Assembly (NCBI GenBank): GCA_025529335.1
Contig: JAMYHX010000099.1
Span: 1-64,000, forward strand
Direction: 5' to 3'
DNA: 64,000 nt
From: Rhizopus sp. PT2906
Taxonomy: Eukaryota; Mucoromycota; Mucoromycetes; Mucorales; Rhizopodaceae
Shown here one piece after another: positions 47,560 to 59,199 of this stretch; positions within the stretch are counted from its first letter, which is position 1, and the number at the start of each line of letters is the position of its first letter. Position numbers and translations under genes: made by a program. Below the pieces are notes generated by a model. It was not told where the DNA came from. It did no database searches and saw only the letters and a program-made list of their open reading frames with translations.

Positions 47560-48111
47560 AAAAAAGGCAAAAAAAAATCAAGAATAAAATGGACCATTTT
47601 ATTGTGACTGCCTTCGTAAGCATGAGTTGTCTCTCTCTCTCTCTCTCATATTATCATTATTGTTCTTTTAGACTGTTTTTAATCATGCAATGGATTTGAA
47701 CACAGACATTAAGGATAATGTATGCATGAAATTGACATGTATTGTAAGCGAGGTCGGAAACCGACAGAGGTGGGCGATCCAAGAATGATCCTGATCACCC
47801 TCTCCTAGGATTATCATTATTTCTGTCCTATTGAATGTGTAAGAGTCATATTTTGATGATAGATTCATACAAAATAATAAAAGAGTTTGTTGGCTTTGCA
47901 TTACAAGAATCTTCATTTGTTACTGATTTAGGACTAATCATGGAAATCCCGTTTATTCCGACTGAGAAGCCACATGTCAAATTTGAACTTTAAAGCATAA
48001 AAAACTACTAATTGTAGAAAATAACAACAACCAAAAGGCAATTTTTAAGCGCTATTTTTCATTTTTTTCATTTTTTTTTTTACAGCCATTGTTAATGTGT
48101 ATAAAACTTTT
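47560..48111. other. Spacer between COX10 and the kinase gene
   Basis: Contains the COX10 promoter and a CT tract at 47630-47649. No coding sequence. Confidence 0.6.
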
Positions 48112-49487
48112 TTATAAACCTCCTTCCTTTTCAGACGTTTCCAAGACTTGATCGATACCTTCGTTCACAGGCTTCAATTGATCTAATGCGTTACTATGAC
48201 TATTGTGTTTTGACAAGTGACCAAAGTGATTGGAGAGGGTAACCATGTTGATGGCTTTCTTGAAGGTACGACGAGCATTGAAGTTGGTACGCAAGTTGGG
48301 TAAAAGATCTTCCTTCTTTTTGTGTTCTTCATCCTTGATTTCCTTTTCAGCGAGCCATTCGTGCTCAAGAGCTTGATGTGCAGTAATACGCTTGTCAGGA
48401 TCAATCGTTAGACAGCGTTCAATAAAGTTTTTGGCTTGTGAGCTAATACCATCCCAACATGGATCATCAAAGTTGTAATCAGCGTTGAGAATAGCGTTCA
48501 TCTCTTCAATGTTATTGGCTCCTTCAAATGGAGTGTAACCGGATAATAAAAAGTAAGCGATGACACCAATGGCCCACATATCCCTAATTCTTGCGTTAGA
48601 TTTATTTTTATTTTCATTAATGCATACAATACACTTACACAGGTTTTCCATGTCCTGTTTTTTTGAATATCTCGGGTGCCATATATCCTGGTGTACCACA
48701 AGTTGTTTTTAAGGTATGGAATTTGTCGGTATCAATAATACGAGATAAACCAAAGTCTGCAATAAGCAGATCAGAGTTTTCATCACGTTCACGGAATAAA
48801 AGGTTTTCAGGCTAAACAAGTTAATACATGCTTTCTTGTCTTTTTTTTTTTTTTTGTTTACCTTCAAGTCTATCAAATAAACAGAATGAATAAAAGCATA
48901 TTATGTACATCTATTATGTTTACATACCGCGATGAACGATGCCATTGTCATGAAGGTAAGCAACAGCACTACAAATAGTTCTGACGATATGAGCAGCATC
49001 CTTTTCGAAATAACTACCCTTTTCACAAATACGATCGAATAATTCACCCCCAGAAGCTAAATCGGTGACCAAGTACACTATTTATTTGTTAGTGTTGTAT
49101 AATAAACAATGAATATATACTTGCAGTTATTTAATGTTTCAAAATAGTCAACTAAGCTAAGGATATTCTTATTTCCTTGTGAAATACGCTTCAAGATATT
49201 GATCTCATTTCGGATCATATGTTCACGTCCTTCCATCAACTTTTTATTGATAATCTTGACTGCATAATATTTACCAGTTTCGATCTATGTTGTGTAAATA
49301 TCAAACTGGTTTTTTATTGTTTAACTTACGTGCATAGCCTCTACAAAATAGAACCAAAAAAGGGGGGTTATTACAAATAAGGAGGAGAATGTATTTCTGA
49401 AATACCTTTGACTGTTGCATAAGTACCATTACCAAGGACTCTACCCGTTTTATATTTACAGGGTACAGTTACAGGAGTACGAGACAT
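48112..49487 (-). CDS. CMK1: Ca2+/calmodulin-dependent protein kinase (CMK1/2 type)
   Basis: Seven exons: 49487-49406, 49340-49330 (11 nt), 49284-49125, 49077-48928, 48869-48862 (8 nt), 48811-48639, 48583-48112; 351 residues in phase. Kinase motifs are GNGTYATV, AVKII, IVHR-DLK-PENLL (D135 from the 8-nt exon), DFGLSR, GTPGYMAPEI and WDG...RCLTIDPDKRITA. The C-terminal RTNFNARRTFKKAINMV is a typical autoinhibitory/calmodulin-binding helix. The third intron starts with GCAAGT, not GT. It transduces calcium signals. Skipping either micro-exon would break the kinase frame. Confidence 0.93.
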
Positions 49488-49884
49488 GTTGTTTAGAAAA
49501 AGAAAAAAAAAGAAGAAAAAAAAATTAAAGTTGAAGCAATGGAAGGTTTTAAAAGGGCTGCTTAGCCACTATGTTATACACACATATAGATAGCTTTCTT
49601 TCATCTTTTTTTATTATCTCTAAATGACTAATTTATGCATCTTTTCATGTATGCATCACTTCTCCCCTTCACTCTCATTTCTCCTTAACATTTTTTTTAT
49701 ATTCTTAATATACCATCTCTGTGGCTCCCATCCCCCCTTTCATTTGTTAGGTTTGCTCTATTTCTTTAATCCTATCTCCGCTTGCTTCCTGTGGCTACAC
49801 ACAATTTATTATATAAAAATGGACTTTTGATTTTTTGTCCTCTCTTTTTTTTTTTTTTTCTTTATTGTTTTCAACAACAAAAAG
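49488..49884. other. Divergent promoter region CMK1/HMGR
   Basis: 397 bp between two divergently transcribed genes. T-rich stretches on the HMGR side; no coding sequence. Confidence 0.6.
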
Positions 49885-52800
49885 ATGTCTCTTTTACCAG
49901 CACATAGGGGGACCACAGCATTTAGGTCCATTTCAACTATGCTTGGTAAAGGCATTCATAAGGCAGCAAGGATCTCGTCTCGTAGTCCCATCGAGATGAT
50001 TGCTACTATTCTTATCTTGTCGTCCTTTAGCTACTTTTACCTCTTCAACAAGGCTCGTACATCAGATATTTTCTCAGGCACCGCAACACGTATCTATCCT
50101 ACTTTTGTTTATGCGGATGCCAATGCAGCACAATTCAAAGAAATTGCCAGTCATGAACGAGACAGTATTCCTAATCACATTAAAGTTCAACTCAAGCAAA
50201 TCTCCATTACTGCCAAATCTACAAACAACTTATTGGACAAACAAACCTTATCTTCTCTTCTTCAATTCCAAAACACCATCGAACATGCTCAAATTGATGA
50301 TTATCTCAATCAAGTCGGTTTTCATTCCTTGTGCTTCAAGTTGCCCAACGGTGAATGCTTCACTCAATCCCTTTCACAAGTGTTCAAGGAGCAAGACCTT
50401 CAAGATATCGATCGATCCATTCACGATAACCTCGAGGCCGCACAGACGATCTTTGGTGACTTGAACTTGAACGAATCGACTGCTTCTTCTGTCTCTTTTG
50501 CGTTTGCTTTCAATACCTCTACAGATTATCGTCAACACCTCTCTCATCTTTGGGAACAGAAGCTGTCTACCTTGTCTACGTCTGATATTGTTTCTTTGTC
50601 CAAGGCAAATGAACATCAAGATATCTTTACTTGGTTATTTATTGTCACCAAAAACATTGTTGTTCGTATCAAGGAATTAATTGAGGTAAATAGATTAGAG
50701 AATACATGAAAAAAAAAAGCATGTAGTAATCTTTTATTTTTTTTTAGCTTGCAGACAACATTGATATTATTGTCATTTTGGCTGGCTATGTTATGATGTT
50801 GGCAACATTTGCTTCACTCTATATCAATATGAGATCTTTAGGATCTCGTTATACCCTGGCCACTGCTGTCTTGCTCAACGGCTTTTTCTCATTCATGTTT
50901 GCCCTTTTGACTGTCAGTGCGCTTGGCATAGACGTTTACCCTGTCATCTTGGCGTAAGTTTAACACGAATGAAACTATACATGTATTGACCCCATTGTTT
51001 AGTGAAGCCATTCCGTTTTTGGCTGTAACGATCGGCTTCGAGCGCCACTCTAAACTGACAAGGCGTGTATTTCAGATTAGTAAAGAAACTCCGTTGACCA
51101 AACAAGAAATTAGAAAAACGATTATGCGTGCTGTTGACTCGGTTGCATTACCTATCGCTCGAGATGCCGTCATGGAAATCACTGTGCTTACTCTTGGCGC
51201 TAAATCGGGAGTGTCTGGTCTCCGTGAATTCTGTTTGCTTAGCGCTATATTATTAGCATATGACTTCATCATTATGTTTACTTGGTATACAGCCGTATTA
51301 GCTTTGAAATTAGAGGTAATGATGACAAAAGCATATATGCACAATGTTGTATAACCTCCTTTTAGCTTCTTAGAATCCGTGAAATCAATGGCAAGTCCAG
51401 CAAAACAGACAAGTCATCTGCAACTACCGGAACCGGTTTTATTCGTAGTGCAGTCGTCAAGGCGTTCAGTGATACGACAAACACGACAACAACAACAACA
51501 AGTTCAAGTGTAAAGACAGACGAACCCATGATTGGAAAACTTAAACTGTCGATGGTAAGGGAGTTTTTAATACAGAATATAAAAAATATATTAAAGTTTT
51601 CATTAGATTATTGGATTTGTTGCTATGCATCTATTCAAGGTCTGTACTACCTTTGAAGGTTCCACTGGTCCTCATGTTAGTGTTACAGAGCCTGGAATTG
51701 TCAGAGTACTTGAAAGACTCCTTGAACAACACCGTGCATCTGACCTTCGTCATTTGCCTCTCCTCGTTCAAGTGTTCCCTCCTGTTCTCTTCCATGTCTC
51801 ATCGCCACTCGGAAAGGGTCTTGTTCCCGATAGTATTAAAAGACCTCTTGACGTCCTCTTTGATGCTTATGCTGTCTATATCCAGCACCCGGTTATCTCC
51901 AAATGGATTACCCTGGGTCTCTTCGTTTCCTTGTTCTTGAACACCTATCTCTTAAAGATGGCCAAGGAACCAGCCAAACCAACAGCTAATGCATCTACCC
52001 CTATTGAACCTACTCCTGCTCCTGTCGTGGCTCCTGTCACAACGACTGCAATGACCCCTAAGAGACATATTAGACAAGGGGTTGTTCGCACGGTTGAAGA
52101 ATGCATGGAACTCATTCATACTCCTGACTCGTTATCGGATGAAGAAGTGATTGCGCTCGTACAAAAGGGCAAGTTAGCCTCCTATGCGCTCGAAAAGGTG
52201 CTTGGCGATCTCGAAAGGGCTGTCGTAATTCGTCGCGCGCTGATCTCACGTGCATCCATTACCAAAACCTTGGAACACAGTCTGTTGCCTTTCCACAACT
52301 ACCATTATGATAAGGTTATGGGCGCATGTTGTGAAAATGTGATTGGATACATGCCTATTCCTATCGGTGTTGCTGGACCGATGACTATTGACGGTGAATC
52401 GATTCATATCCCCATGGCTACGACTGAAGGCTGTTTGATCGCCTCGGCTGCAAGAGGCTGCAAGGCTATTAATGCAGGCGGTGGAGCAACCACCGTCTTA
52501 ACGGCAGACGGTATGACCCGTGGACCCTGCGTAGAGTTCCCTTCGATTGTAGGTGCTGCTGCTTGTAAACGATTCTTGGAAGGAGAAGGTGCAGAGATCA
52601 TCAAGGAGGCATTTAATTCTACATCTCGTTTTGCTCGTGTTCGCAAGTTGAAGGTCGCTCTTGCCGGTCGTCTTGTCTATATCCGATTCTCAACAACAAC
52701 AGGCGATGCCATGGGCATGAACATGATCTCCAAAGGTTGTGAAAAGGCTATGAGCGTTCTCTCTACTCATTTCCCCGAGATGCAAATCATTTCTCTTTCT

Positions 52801-53406
52801 GGCAACTACTGTACAGACAAGAAACCGGCTGCGATCAACTGGATCGAAGGACGTGGTAAATCCGTGGTAGCTGAAGCGGTGATCCCTGGGGCCATTGTTC
52901 AAAAGGTGCTAAAGACGACTGTGGCTGCTCTTGTTGAATTGAACATTTCAAAGAATTTGATTGGATCGGCCATGGCAGGTTCTGTCGGTGGATTTAATGC
53001 ACATGCGGCCAATATCCTGACTGCCATCTATATTGCCACTGGTCAAGATCCTGCCCAAAATGTCGAAAGTTCCAACTGTATTACTCTCATGAAAGCCATC
53101 AATGACGGACAAGATTTACACATCTCCTGTACGATGCCCAGTGTTGAAGTTGGTACGATTGGTGGTGGTACGATCTTGCCTCCTCAGCAAGCTATGTTGG
53201 ACATGCTTGGTGTTCGTGGACCTCATCCTACTGAGCCAGGCAAGAATGCTCAAAGACTGGCTAGAATCATTTGTGCCTCTGTCATGGCAGGTGAACTCTC
53301 ACTTTGTGCTGCCCTGGCTGCTGGTCATTTAGTTAAAGCTCATATGGCTCATAACCGTGCTACTACAGCAGCAGCGCCTGCTCCTGGTACATGTATCAAA
53401 TCCTAA
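49885..53406 (+). CDS. hmgR: HMG-CoA reductase
   Basis: Exons 49885-50685, 50748-50953, 51003-51315, 51366-51554 and 51607-53406 (1102 residues). The N-terminal helix plus ER loop is followed by a sterol-sensing-like membrane region (about 270-440: IDIIVILAGYVMMLATFASL, PFLAVTIGFERH). The catalytic domain has ENVIGYMPIPIGVAGP, TTEGCLIASAARG, TTGDAMGMNM, a DKKPAAINW lysine and the C-terminal catalytic His region GHLVKAHMAHNR. It makes mevalonate for sterols and, in Mucorales, carotenoids and trisporic acid. The sterol-sensing region suggests feedback regulation. All phases close. Confidence 0.97.
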
Positions 53407-53588
53407 TAGATGCGTTTGTCTGTATTTGTGTTTTATTTATATATAATTTACTTTCTTACTTCCCTCTTTCTTATTTAACAAGATAATAATAATAAAAAAT
53501 ACAATGTAATTCAATAACAAAAAAAAAAAGATATGCAGAATGAATGAACTATAAATACACATGATTACTAACTACTACTCTACTACTA

Positions 53589-54450
53589 CTACTGCTGAAC
53601 TTTGCTCTCTATCTTCTTTAAAATATCTTTGATATCACATTCCGAAAAGACAGGACCTGACTGAGAACACATGGCCTTTGTCTTTAACAAATCACATAAT
53701 TCCTCTAGATTAAACTTTTCAAATAATGGATGATCCTGTAACTTCTTCCAGACCTCTGAACAAGAGATCAGATTACATGATTCCTCCAGCAGAGGCTTAT
53801 CTGCCTCGACAAGCGATTCAAACAGAGACTGCTCGAGCTGATCGAATATTTCGTTCTTTTTCGTGATCGAAGTAGTAACAATTGGCACAGGATGGTCTGC
53901 CACGGTCTCGATCAGACAACCCTCTGAATCAAACAGAGGTTCGGTCAAAAGTTGGTTATAAGCGTTCGAACAGACTTCCTCTTTTAGCCTTTCACAAAAG
54001 GACACACCATCCTTGTCTCGAATACAGGCAACGGCCGAGCTTTGTTGTTTTTGTTCTGGCTTTTTTTTGTCTTCAAGTTGACTACGTAGGTCTTGTATTT
54101 CCTTTCGAAGTTGTGCCACTTCCAAGGCATGAGCAGCACAAAGTTCTCGAATCTTGTCTTCTAATTCCTTGACGTACCGTTCTTTACGTTCTCTGAATGC
54201 TCGTTGAGCGGCTCGGTTCTGCTCTTTACGGCGTAGACGTTGATCAGTGATTCCTTTTGAAATGAAACAAGTTCAATACAATAGAAAGGGGGATGTATAT
54301 AAACATACCTTTTGAATCATCCAAAATTTCATCCCACTTTCGTTTTTTATAATCAGTCATATTAATCGATGTTGCTAAAGGTAGTATCTTCGGCATGGAA
54401 GGAGCAATAGGACGAAATGGAGCGGGTTTCTGTGAGATTTCTTCAGTCAT
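53589..54450 (-). CDS. AP-1-like (YAP1/Pap1-type) bZIP transcription factor
   Basis: Exons 54450-54309 and 54253-53589 (268 residues). The basic region KEQNRAAQRAFRERKE is the YAP signature (NxxAQxxFR). The leucine zipper follows (VKELEDKIRELCAAH, then LRKEIQDLRSQLE). Two Cys clusters, ACIRDKDGVSFCERLKEEVC and CSEVWKKLQDHPLFEKFNLE then LCDLLKTKAMC, match the n- and c-CRD of oxidative-stress regulators whose disulfide controls nuclear export. It is shorter than yeast Yap1. Likely role: response to peroxide or diamide. Confidence 0.9.
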
Positions 54451-54669
54451 TTTGTTTTTTCTATAGCATCAAGAAAAAAGGGAAGAAAAAAAAAAAGGAT
54501 AAATTATATCCGAAATATATTACTGCGACGAAAATAAATATCATTTTACTTATTTAGAAGCATAGTGCCCCAGTTGTGTTTGTTAGCTTCCTTATTTTTG
54601 AAAAGTATAATGTTAGTTGCAAGCAGAGAATCTCGACGTCAGGAAAAGTGATCAGTAGTTGGTATATTT

Positions 54670-54744
<75 letters not shown>

Positions 54745-55075
54745 CTGAAGTTTGTAAGATAAGCGGGCATTGCACAGGAGTCAGTTCATGATATACAATC
54801 CATTAGCATGCAATTTGATCAAATAAAACGTAATAATGGGCCTAGAAAATAGAGTTCATTCAATACAGAAACACAAATGCAACATCCTTATTAACGGGTC
54901 AAAAAAATATAACAAAATAAGACGAAAAGAAAGAAAAGGAAAAGAAGAAAGATAGCGGCTAGATATCCAAGCAATCCTCATGATACCCATTTCAAATCGA
55001 GGGGAAAATGTGTCTAGGTATTATTCATATTCATGAATACTTTGTATTATTGTTCTTCTAAAAGTATTATATTTT
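54451..55075. other. Spacer with two long A tracts
   Basis: No gene. It contains the homopolymer block at 54672-54742 and the bZIP promoter. Confidence 0.6.
54672..54742. repeat. A35-T5-A31 homopolymer block
   Basis: Thirty-five As, five Ts and thirty-one As with no other base. Like the A48 block at 36506 it may be a retrotransposed poly-A remnant or a sequencing-consensus artefact. Confidence 0.85.
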
Positions 55076-55285
55076 TTCGAAAGGAAACACAAGGAAAAAT
55101 TTGAGGAAGGTGACCAGAGCAAAAGACCTTTAGTTGTATTTGGCAATGGCCTTAAAAATAAGAACCATGTAAAGTTTAAAGGATTAAGGCACGGTGTATC
55201 AGAAAGGGTATATAGACAGTTGAGTCTCCGTGGAAGACTTGTAGAATTGATACAATACATCAAAGATGAAAATACATACGTGTGA
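55076..55285 (+). pseudogene. TnpB/Fanzor-like nuclease fragment (putative)
   Basis: A 69-codon plus-strand frame reads RPLVVFGNGLKNKNHVKFKG, then LRHGVSERVYRQLSLRGRLV. This resembles the block preceding the zinc ribbon in eukaryotic TnpB-like (Fanzor) proteins of Mucoromycota, where FGxG...K...VK(F/L)KG is followed by a helix and then CxxC. The CxxC and catalytic acids are absent and the frame ends at TGA. The rest of the protein is not found within 300 bp. Family assignment is from memory of the motif and needs a profile search. Confidence 0.4.
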
Positions 55286-55615
55286 ATATCATACAAGTAT
55301 TAATACACTAGACCTGCAATTTCTGTTTCGAAAAAAAAAAAACCTAGAAAAATCTCAAATGTGGCAATGGTGATGATAAACACAAGATCCATCAAATATT
55401 CATCTACAAAAGTTGCAGTATTTATTGGAATCATGTCATGACCGCGAAGAATATGCTTACCATTGCTGAATGATAGTGGCTGCCGCATCTCACTCTAGTG
55501 AGACGACAGTTTAAAGATACCTACAGATAAAAAAAAAAAAAAAAAAATCTCATTTTTTATTCATCTGAAAAAGGTCCAACATTTTCTGAATTTGAAGTGC
55601 GAACACTGTAAATGA
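55286..55615. other. Spacer
   Basis: No gene seen. A-run at 55530-55547. Confidence 0.5.
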
Positions 55616-56408
55616 TTACATTATGGTACATGCTTGTTTTTTAGCTTTACTCGTTGATACAGTCGTGCCTTCCACCCAGGCCTGCTGGGATTCGAAACCA
55701 AGAGTCATGTTATAAGCGACATAGGCAGTAGCCTATTCAATAACGAAATAAGTACACACACAATAAAGATTTTTTTATAGTTACCTTAGCCCACGCTTCA
55801 CCCATCTCATCTGTATATTCTTCCCTCAATCTCTTTTTGAGTGCTGTGACAAAGGCAGGACCTACATGATCAAAATACTCTGGTTTGATCTTGTAAAAAT
55901 AATGTCTTGCTCCCAATTCCTTCATCTGCAAAGCCAACCACTCAGGATCCTCTTCCTCGACTTTTTTCTTATTCATGTCCTTGATTGTCCCCCGTTTCTG
56001 TTTGGTCAGTTTAGGTGCTCTTGCAATAAAGGCAATCATGCCTGTCAGAGCCTTTGCTTGCTGAAAGACATTGTGGAACAATGGCTCTGCCTCAGGACAG
56101 AGTTCAAATAAGGCGGCGTAAAAGGCAAGACCAAAGGCGTGGGAAGGAGAGATGGTCTTATCGTCTGAGTCAACTCGTTTCTGAGAGACTAGCTCCCAGC
56201 TCGTACGAATGATGTCGATTTCTGTTTGACTAGGTGCATTTTCGAATGAACTTTCAGAACTTGATATGGAAGGTGTTGCTGTTGATGATCTGGATGACTG
56301 CGGGAATCTATTAAAGAACTTTCGAAGAGTATGATTTGAAGAAGCAAGAGCAGACGAGATAGTTGATTGCTTTGTACTATTTGTTGATGTCATCGGACAA
56401 GATGCCAT
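55616..56408 (-). CDS. Globin with C-terminal CaaX box
   Basis: Exons 56408-55785 and 55732-55616 (246 residues). A Ser/Thr-rich N-terminus of 65 residues precedes the globin fold: EIDIIRTSWELVSQKRV (A helix), FGLAFYAALFELCPEAEPLF (B-C), FQQAKALTGMIAFIARA (E), a charged loop, ELGARHYFYKIKPEYFDHVG (F, likely proximal His) and EAWAKATAYVAYNM (H). The protein ends QACTIM, a CaaX prenylation motif identical to that of the G-gamma subunit at 36953. Exon 2 supplies helix H end and the box. Known fungal globins bind O2/NO; membrane anchoring here is inferred. A GA microsatellite lies in the 5' flank (56457-56476). Confidence 0.88.
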
Positions 56409-56550
56409 TTTGTTAAGAAAAGAAAGAAAGGGGGAAAAGAAAAAAAGATATTGTAAAGAGAGAGAGAGAGAGAGACAGGTTCTCAGATTTGGTATCTATT
56501 TATTATTTTATATAATACAAAGGTATAAATGGAATTAATTAAACAAAATA

Positions 56551-58149
56551 CTATGACTTAAACACTGGACATAAAGACCAATCAATATTGTCAGGATTAT
56601 AATCCAAAGGTACTTTAGCCCAAACAGAGTAAACATTTGTAAATGACTTGGTCTCTTTCACTTCCTCGAAATAATCACGCCATCGTTCCTTGTACTCCGT
56701 TACTGAAATGTTTAACATTTGACTCAACACTGGGCTTGTCGACTCTGCAAACGATTCCAAATTATGCTTCCAAAGGACACCAAGGTCCAATCCCCATTCT
56801 CCCAGAGGAATAGAAACTGATTTACAATTGACATCTTCCAAATTGAGTGCTTTTAATGCGTCGGCCAGATAAGCGGCTATTCTTGCTTCGCATCCAAGTC
56901 GTCTAGCTGCCTCCAGCACTGTATAATAAATGAGTCACACGCTCTTTTATATATATATATATATATATATATCATGTCTTACTGTCCGTCTCTAGTTTTG
57001 ACCCTTTAGGTCCAAGATTGCACGTCGAAAAGTCAATCTCGATCAACTCAATATATCCACCTGGCTTGGTCACTCGAATCAACTCCTGTAGGACAGATTT
57101 CCAATTGTCAAGCGTAAAGGACGCAGTAACTAATCTTTGTTTGACAAAATCAAATTCATCATCCTGAAAGGGCAATCTTTCCTGCGTGACATCCACTTGA
57201 TAGAAATCGAGGTTTTTTAACAGACATCTCTTTATTTTCATTTCCTCTTGGGTTAGCTGACTAGACAAGCTCGTCTCTTGGCTTGTTAATGAACAATCCG
57301 AAGCTAGCACGGGTGTCAGGTTGTTTAGTTTGGATAAATTGGGATGAACTGGAGTAAAGTACTGTTGTGGTTGTTCACCTGTTGTTCCATATTCGATGTG
57401 TTTACCTTCTTCTTCAAAATCGTCGGGTAATAAATCGCAATTGTCAATCGCTACAAAATGAGATTGACGATAATCAAGAGCCAAATCGATGATATGATGT
57501 CCTGCCTATATTAAGAAAAAAATTTTTTTTTCTTTTAGTTTAGGCAACATGTGCGCGTTCATCATTACTGTTATTATTGCTCTTGGTCTATATTTACCCA
57601 CATACCAGGCCCACAGCTATATTTTATGATGAGTCATCACTTTTATGGTCATCATTTTTTTACTTACCTCACATTAAGTACTTTTATCCCCTTTTCTAAT
57701 TCCTGTTGAAGTGGTGCAACAATGTTACTACGGAATTGTGTTACAGAATATACATCAAACTCTTTTTACTTATTTGCTTACCCGCCAAAGACCCAACGAA
57801 GGATAAACGTCTGTACTCTGGAACGATCCAATTCGAGTTGATCGTTAGGTAAAAGGGGATTAGAAGAATGATCAAGGTACCGTCGGCCTTTGAACCATTT
57901 GAAGGCTCCACGTGGACCAGAACAGATCAATGCCATATCTTGTTCTTGCCTTAAACGTGGGGCTAACCTCATCGGCCTGTCTTCAGCTATAAACGCTTTA
58001 TGGTCGCTACTGTTTGATTTTCCTTGCTGTTGTTCGTTTAATTTCTTTTGTAATTTTTCTAGTTTTTTCGCAGGCAAGGGTCTTAGATGCTTTGGTAAAT
58101 GTTGTCTACTCGAAAACCGACTTTTAATATCAGATTGACTATTGCCCAT
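56551..58149 (-). CDS. SAM-dependent methyltransferase (class I)
   Basis: Five exons (58149-57782, 57727-57668, 57616-57598, 57505-56983, 56918-56551) give 445 residues. The start MGNSQSDIKSRF has Gly2/Ser context suitable for N-myristoylation. SAM motif I LNVSCGPGMW spans a 19-nt micro-exon. VAIDNCDLLP (acidic loop), VDVTQERLPFQDDEFDFV (motif II/III) and ELIRVTKPGGYIELIE (post-motif) complete the Rossmann fold. It resembles the expanded Mucoromycota methyltransferase family of unknown substrate. A (TA)n tract lies in intron 4 (56951-56971). Tandem with DER1, 81 bp away. Confidence 0.85.
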
Positions 58150-58230
58150 ATAAAAATTTGAAAAGAAAGAAAGGAAATGAATGAAGAAAGAGGGTAAATT
58201 CTATTTTATATATAAACAAGGTTACACACC

Positions 58231-59199
58231 CTAATTGTTATCATCGTCAATAACCACTTCTTCTTGTTCTTCTTCTTCTTGTTGTTGTCGTTGATTGCCT
58301 TCAATTAACCAAACACTAGATGATATTAGAGCAAGCTATACATGTATGTATATATTAACTTACAAAAACTTGGGTGCAGACAGCCATTTTTTACCACCAC
58401 TCAGTGGCTCACGGGGCCAAACATCTTGGAAAAAATAGTAAATGTGTCCTACAAAGATACCTAATGCGTCTCCTTGTGGCAATTTACCACTGAGTGTCAT
58501 TGAGAATAACAAGAGAACCCAAGGTAAATAAGGTGCACTAAAAACGACCAAGCCTAAAAAATTCAACCGAATGTATGGATTTCGCCTTGACCAGATATAC
58601 ACCATGGTGAATGCAAGCGATGACCCCAGGAATGGTATATAAGCATATGGTAAGATGATCTAGTTATTTAGTCAAGTCATCAATAATACGGTTTTTTTTT
58701 TACTTACAGAGCATAAAAGTAAGGTGGAGGCAGAAAATAATATGAGCCATGCATAATCTGCTGGTTTATGTCTATAGAATCCTTCTTCCATCATTCGACT
58801 ATATCTCGCTCTATAACAAAATAGATAAGTCATTATGATATAAAAAATGCATCCATTTTTACAGAAAGAAGATGTGGAAAAAGAAATCGAGTGATAAGGG
58901 TCCAAAATAAAAAAAGTTGGTAATCAACCTCCACCACTATTCTATAAACTTAGTCCATGTGCATATATTTCTCTATTTCATATATATATCAACCTGAAAT
59001 TCATTCACAATACTTTCATAATTCAACCATAATTGTAGAGGATGAACAAGTCCTAAATGCTTTTTTTCTTGTTTGTTAATTATGCAATAAACTAGTCATT
59101 TATACTTACGACTACTATGCTCGTAAAACACGATAGAGATATGTATATTCTTGTAATAGGTGGAATGTCGCTAAACCATGTTTCTAATGGATTTGGCAT
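58231..59199 (-). CDS. DER1: Derlin (DER1-like) ERAD membrane protein
   Basis: Six exons (59199-59110, 59059-58994, 58936-58863, 58810-58708, 58659-58364, 58315-58231) give 237 residues. Conserved parts are MPNPLETWFSDIPPITR, HLGLVHPLQLWLN, WWRLITNFFYFGPLSLDFFF, YSRMMEEGFYRHKPADYAWL, YIWSRRNPYIRLNFLGLV and GIFVGHIYYFFQDVWP. These include the WR and GxxxG-like motifs of the rhomboid-pseudoprotease fold. Derlins form the retrotranslocation channel with Hrd1. The C-terminus is short, Q/E/D-rich and lacks an obvious SHP box. Confidence 0.93.

Noticed and set aside
55690..55710. tRNA T-loop-like string TTCGAATCCCAGC (minus strand)
   Set aside because: It lies inside the globin coding exon, and no acceptor or anticodon stem surrounds it.
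58994..59199. Suspected frameshift in the first exon of the Derlin gene
   Set aside because: Recounting base by base showed that I had dropped two bases; exon 1 is 90 nt and stays in frame through ITRIYISLSCFTSIVV.
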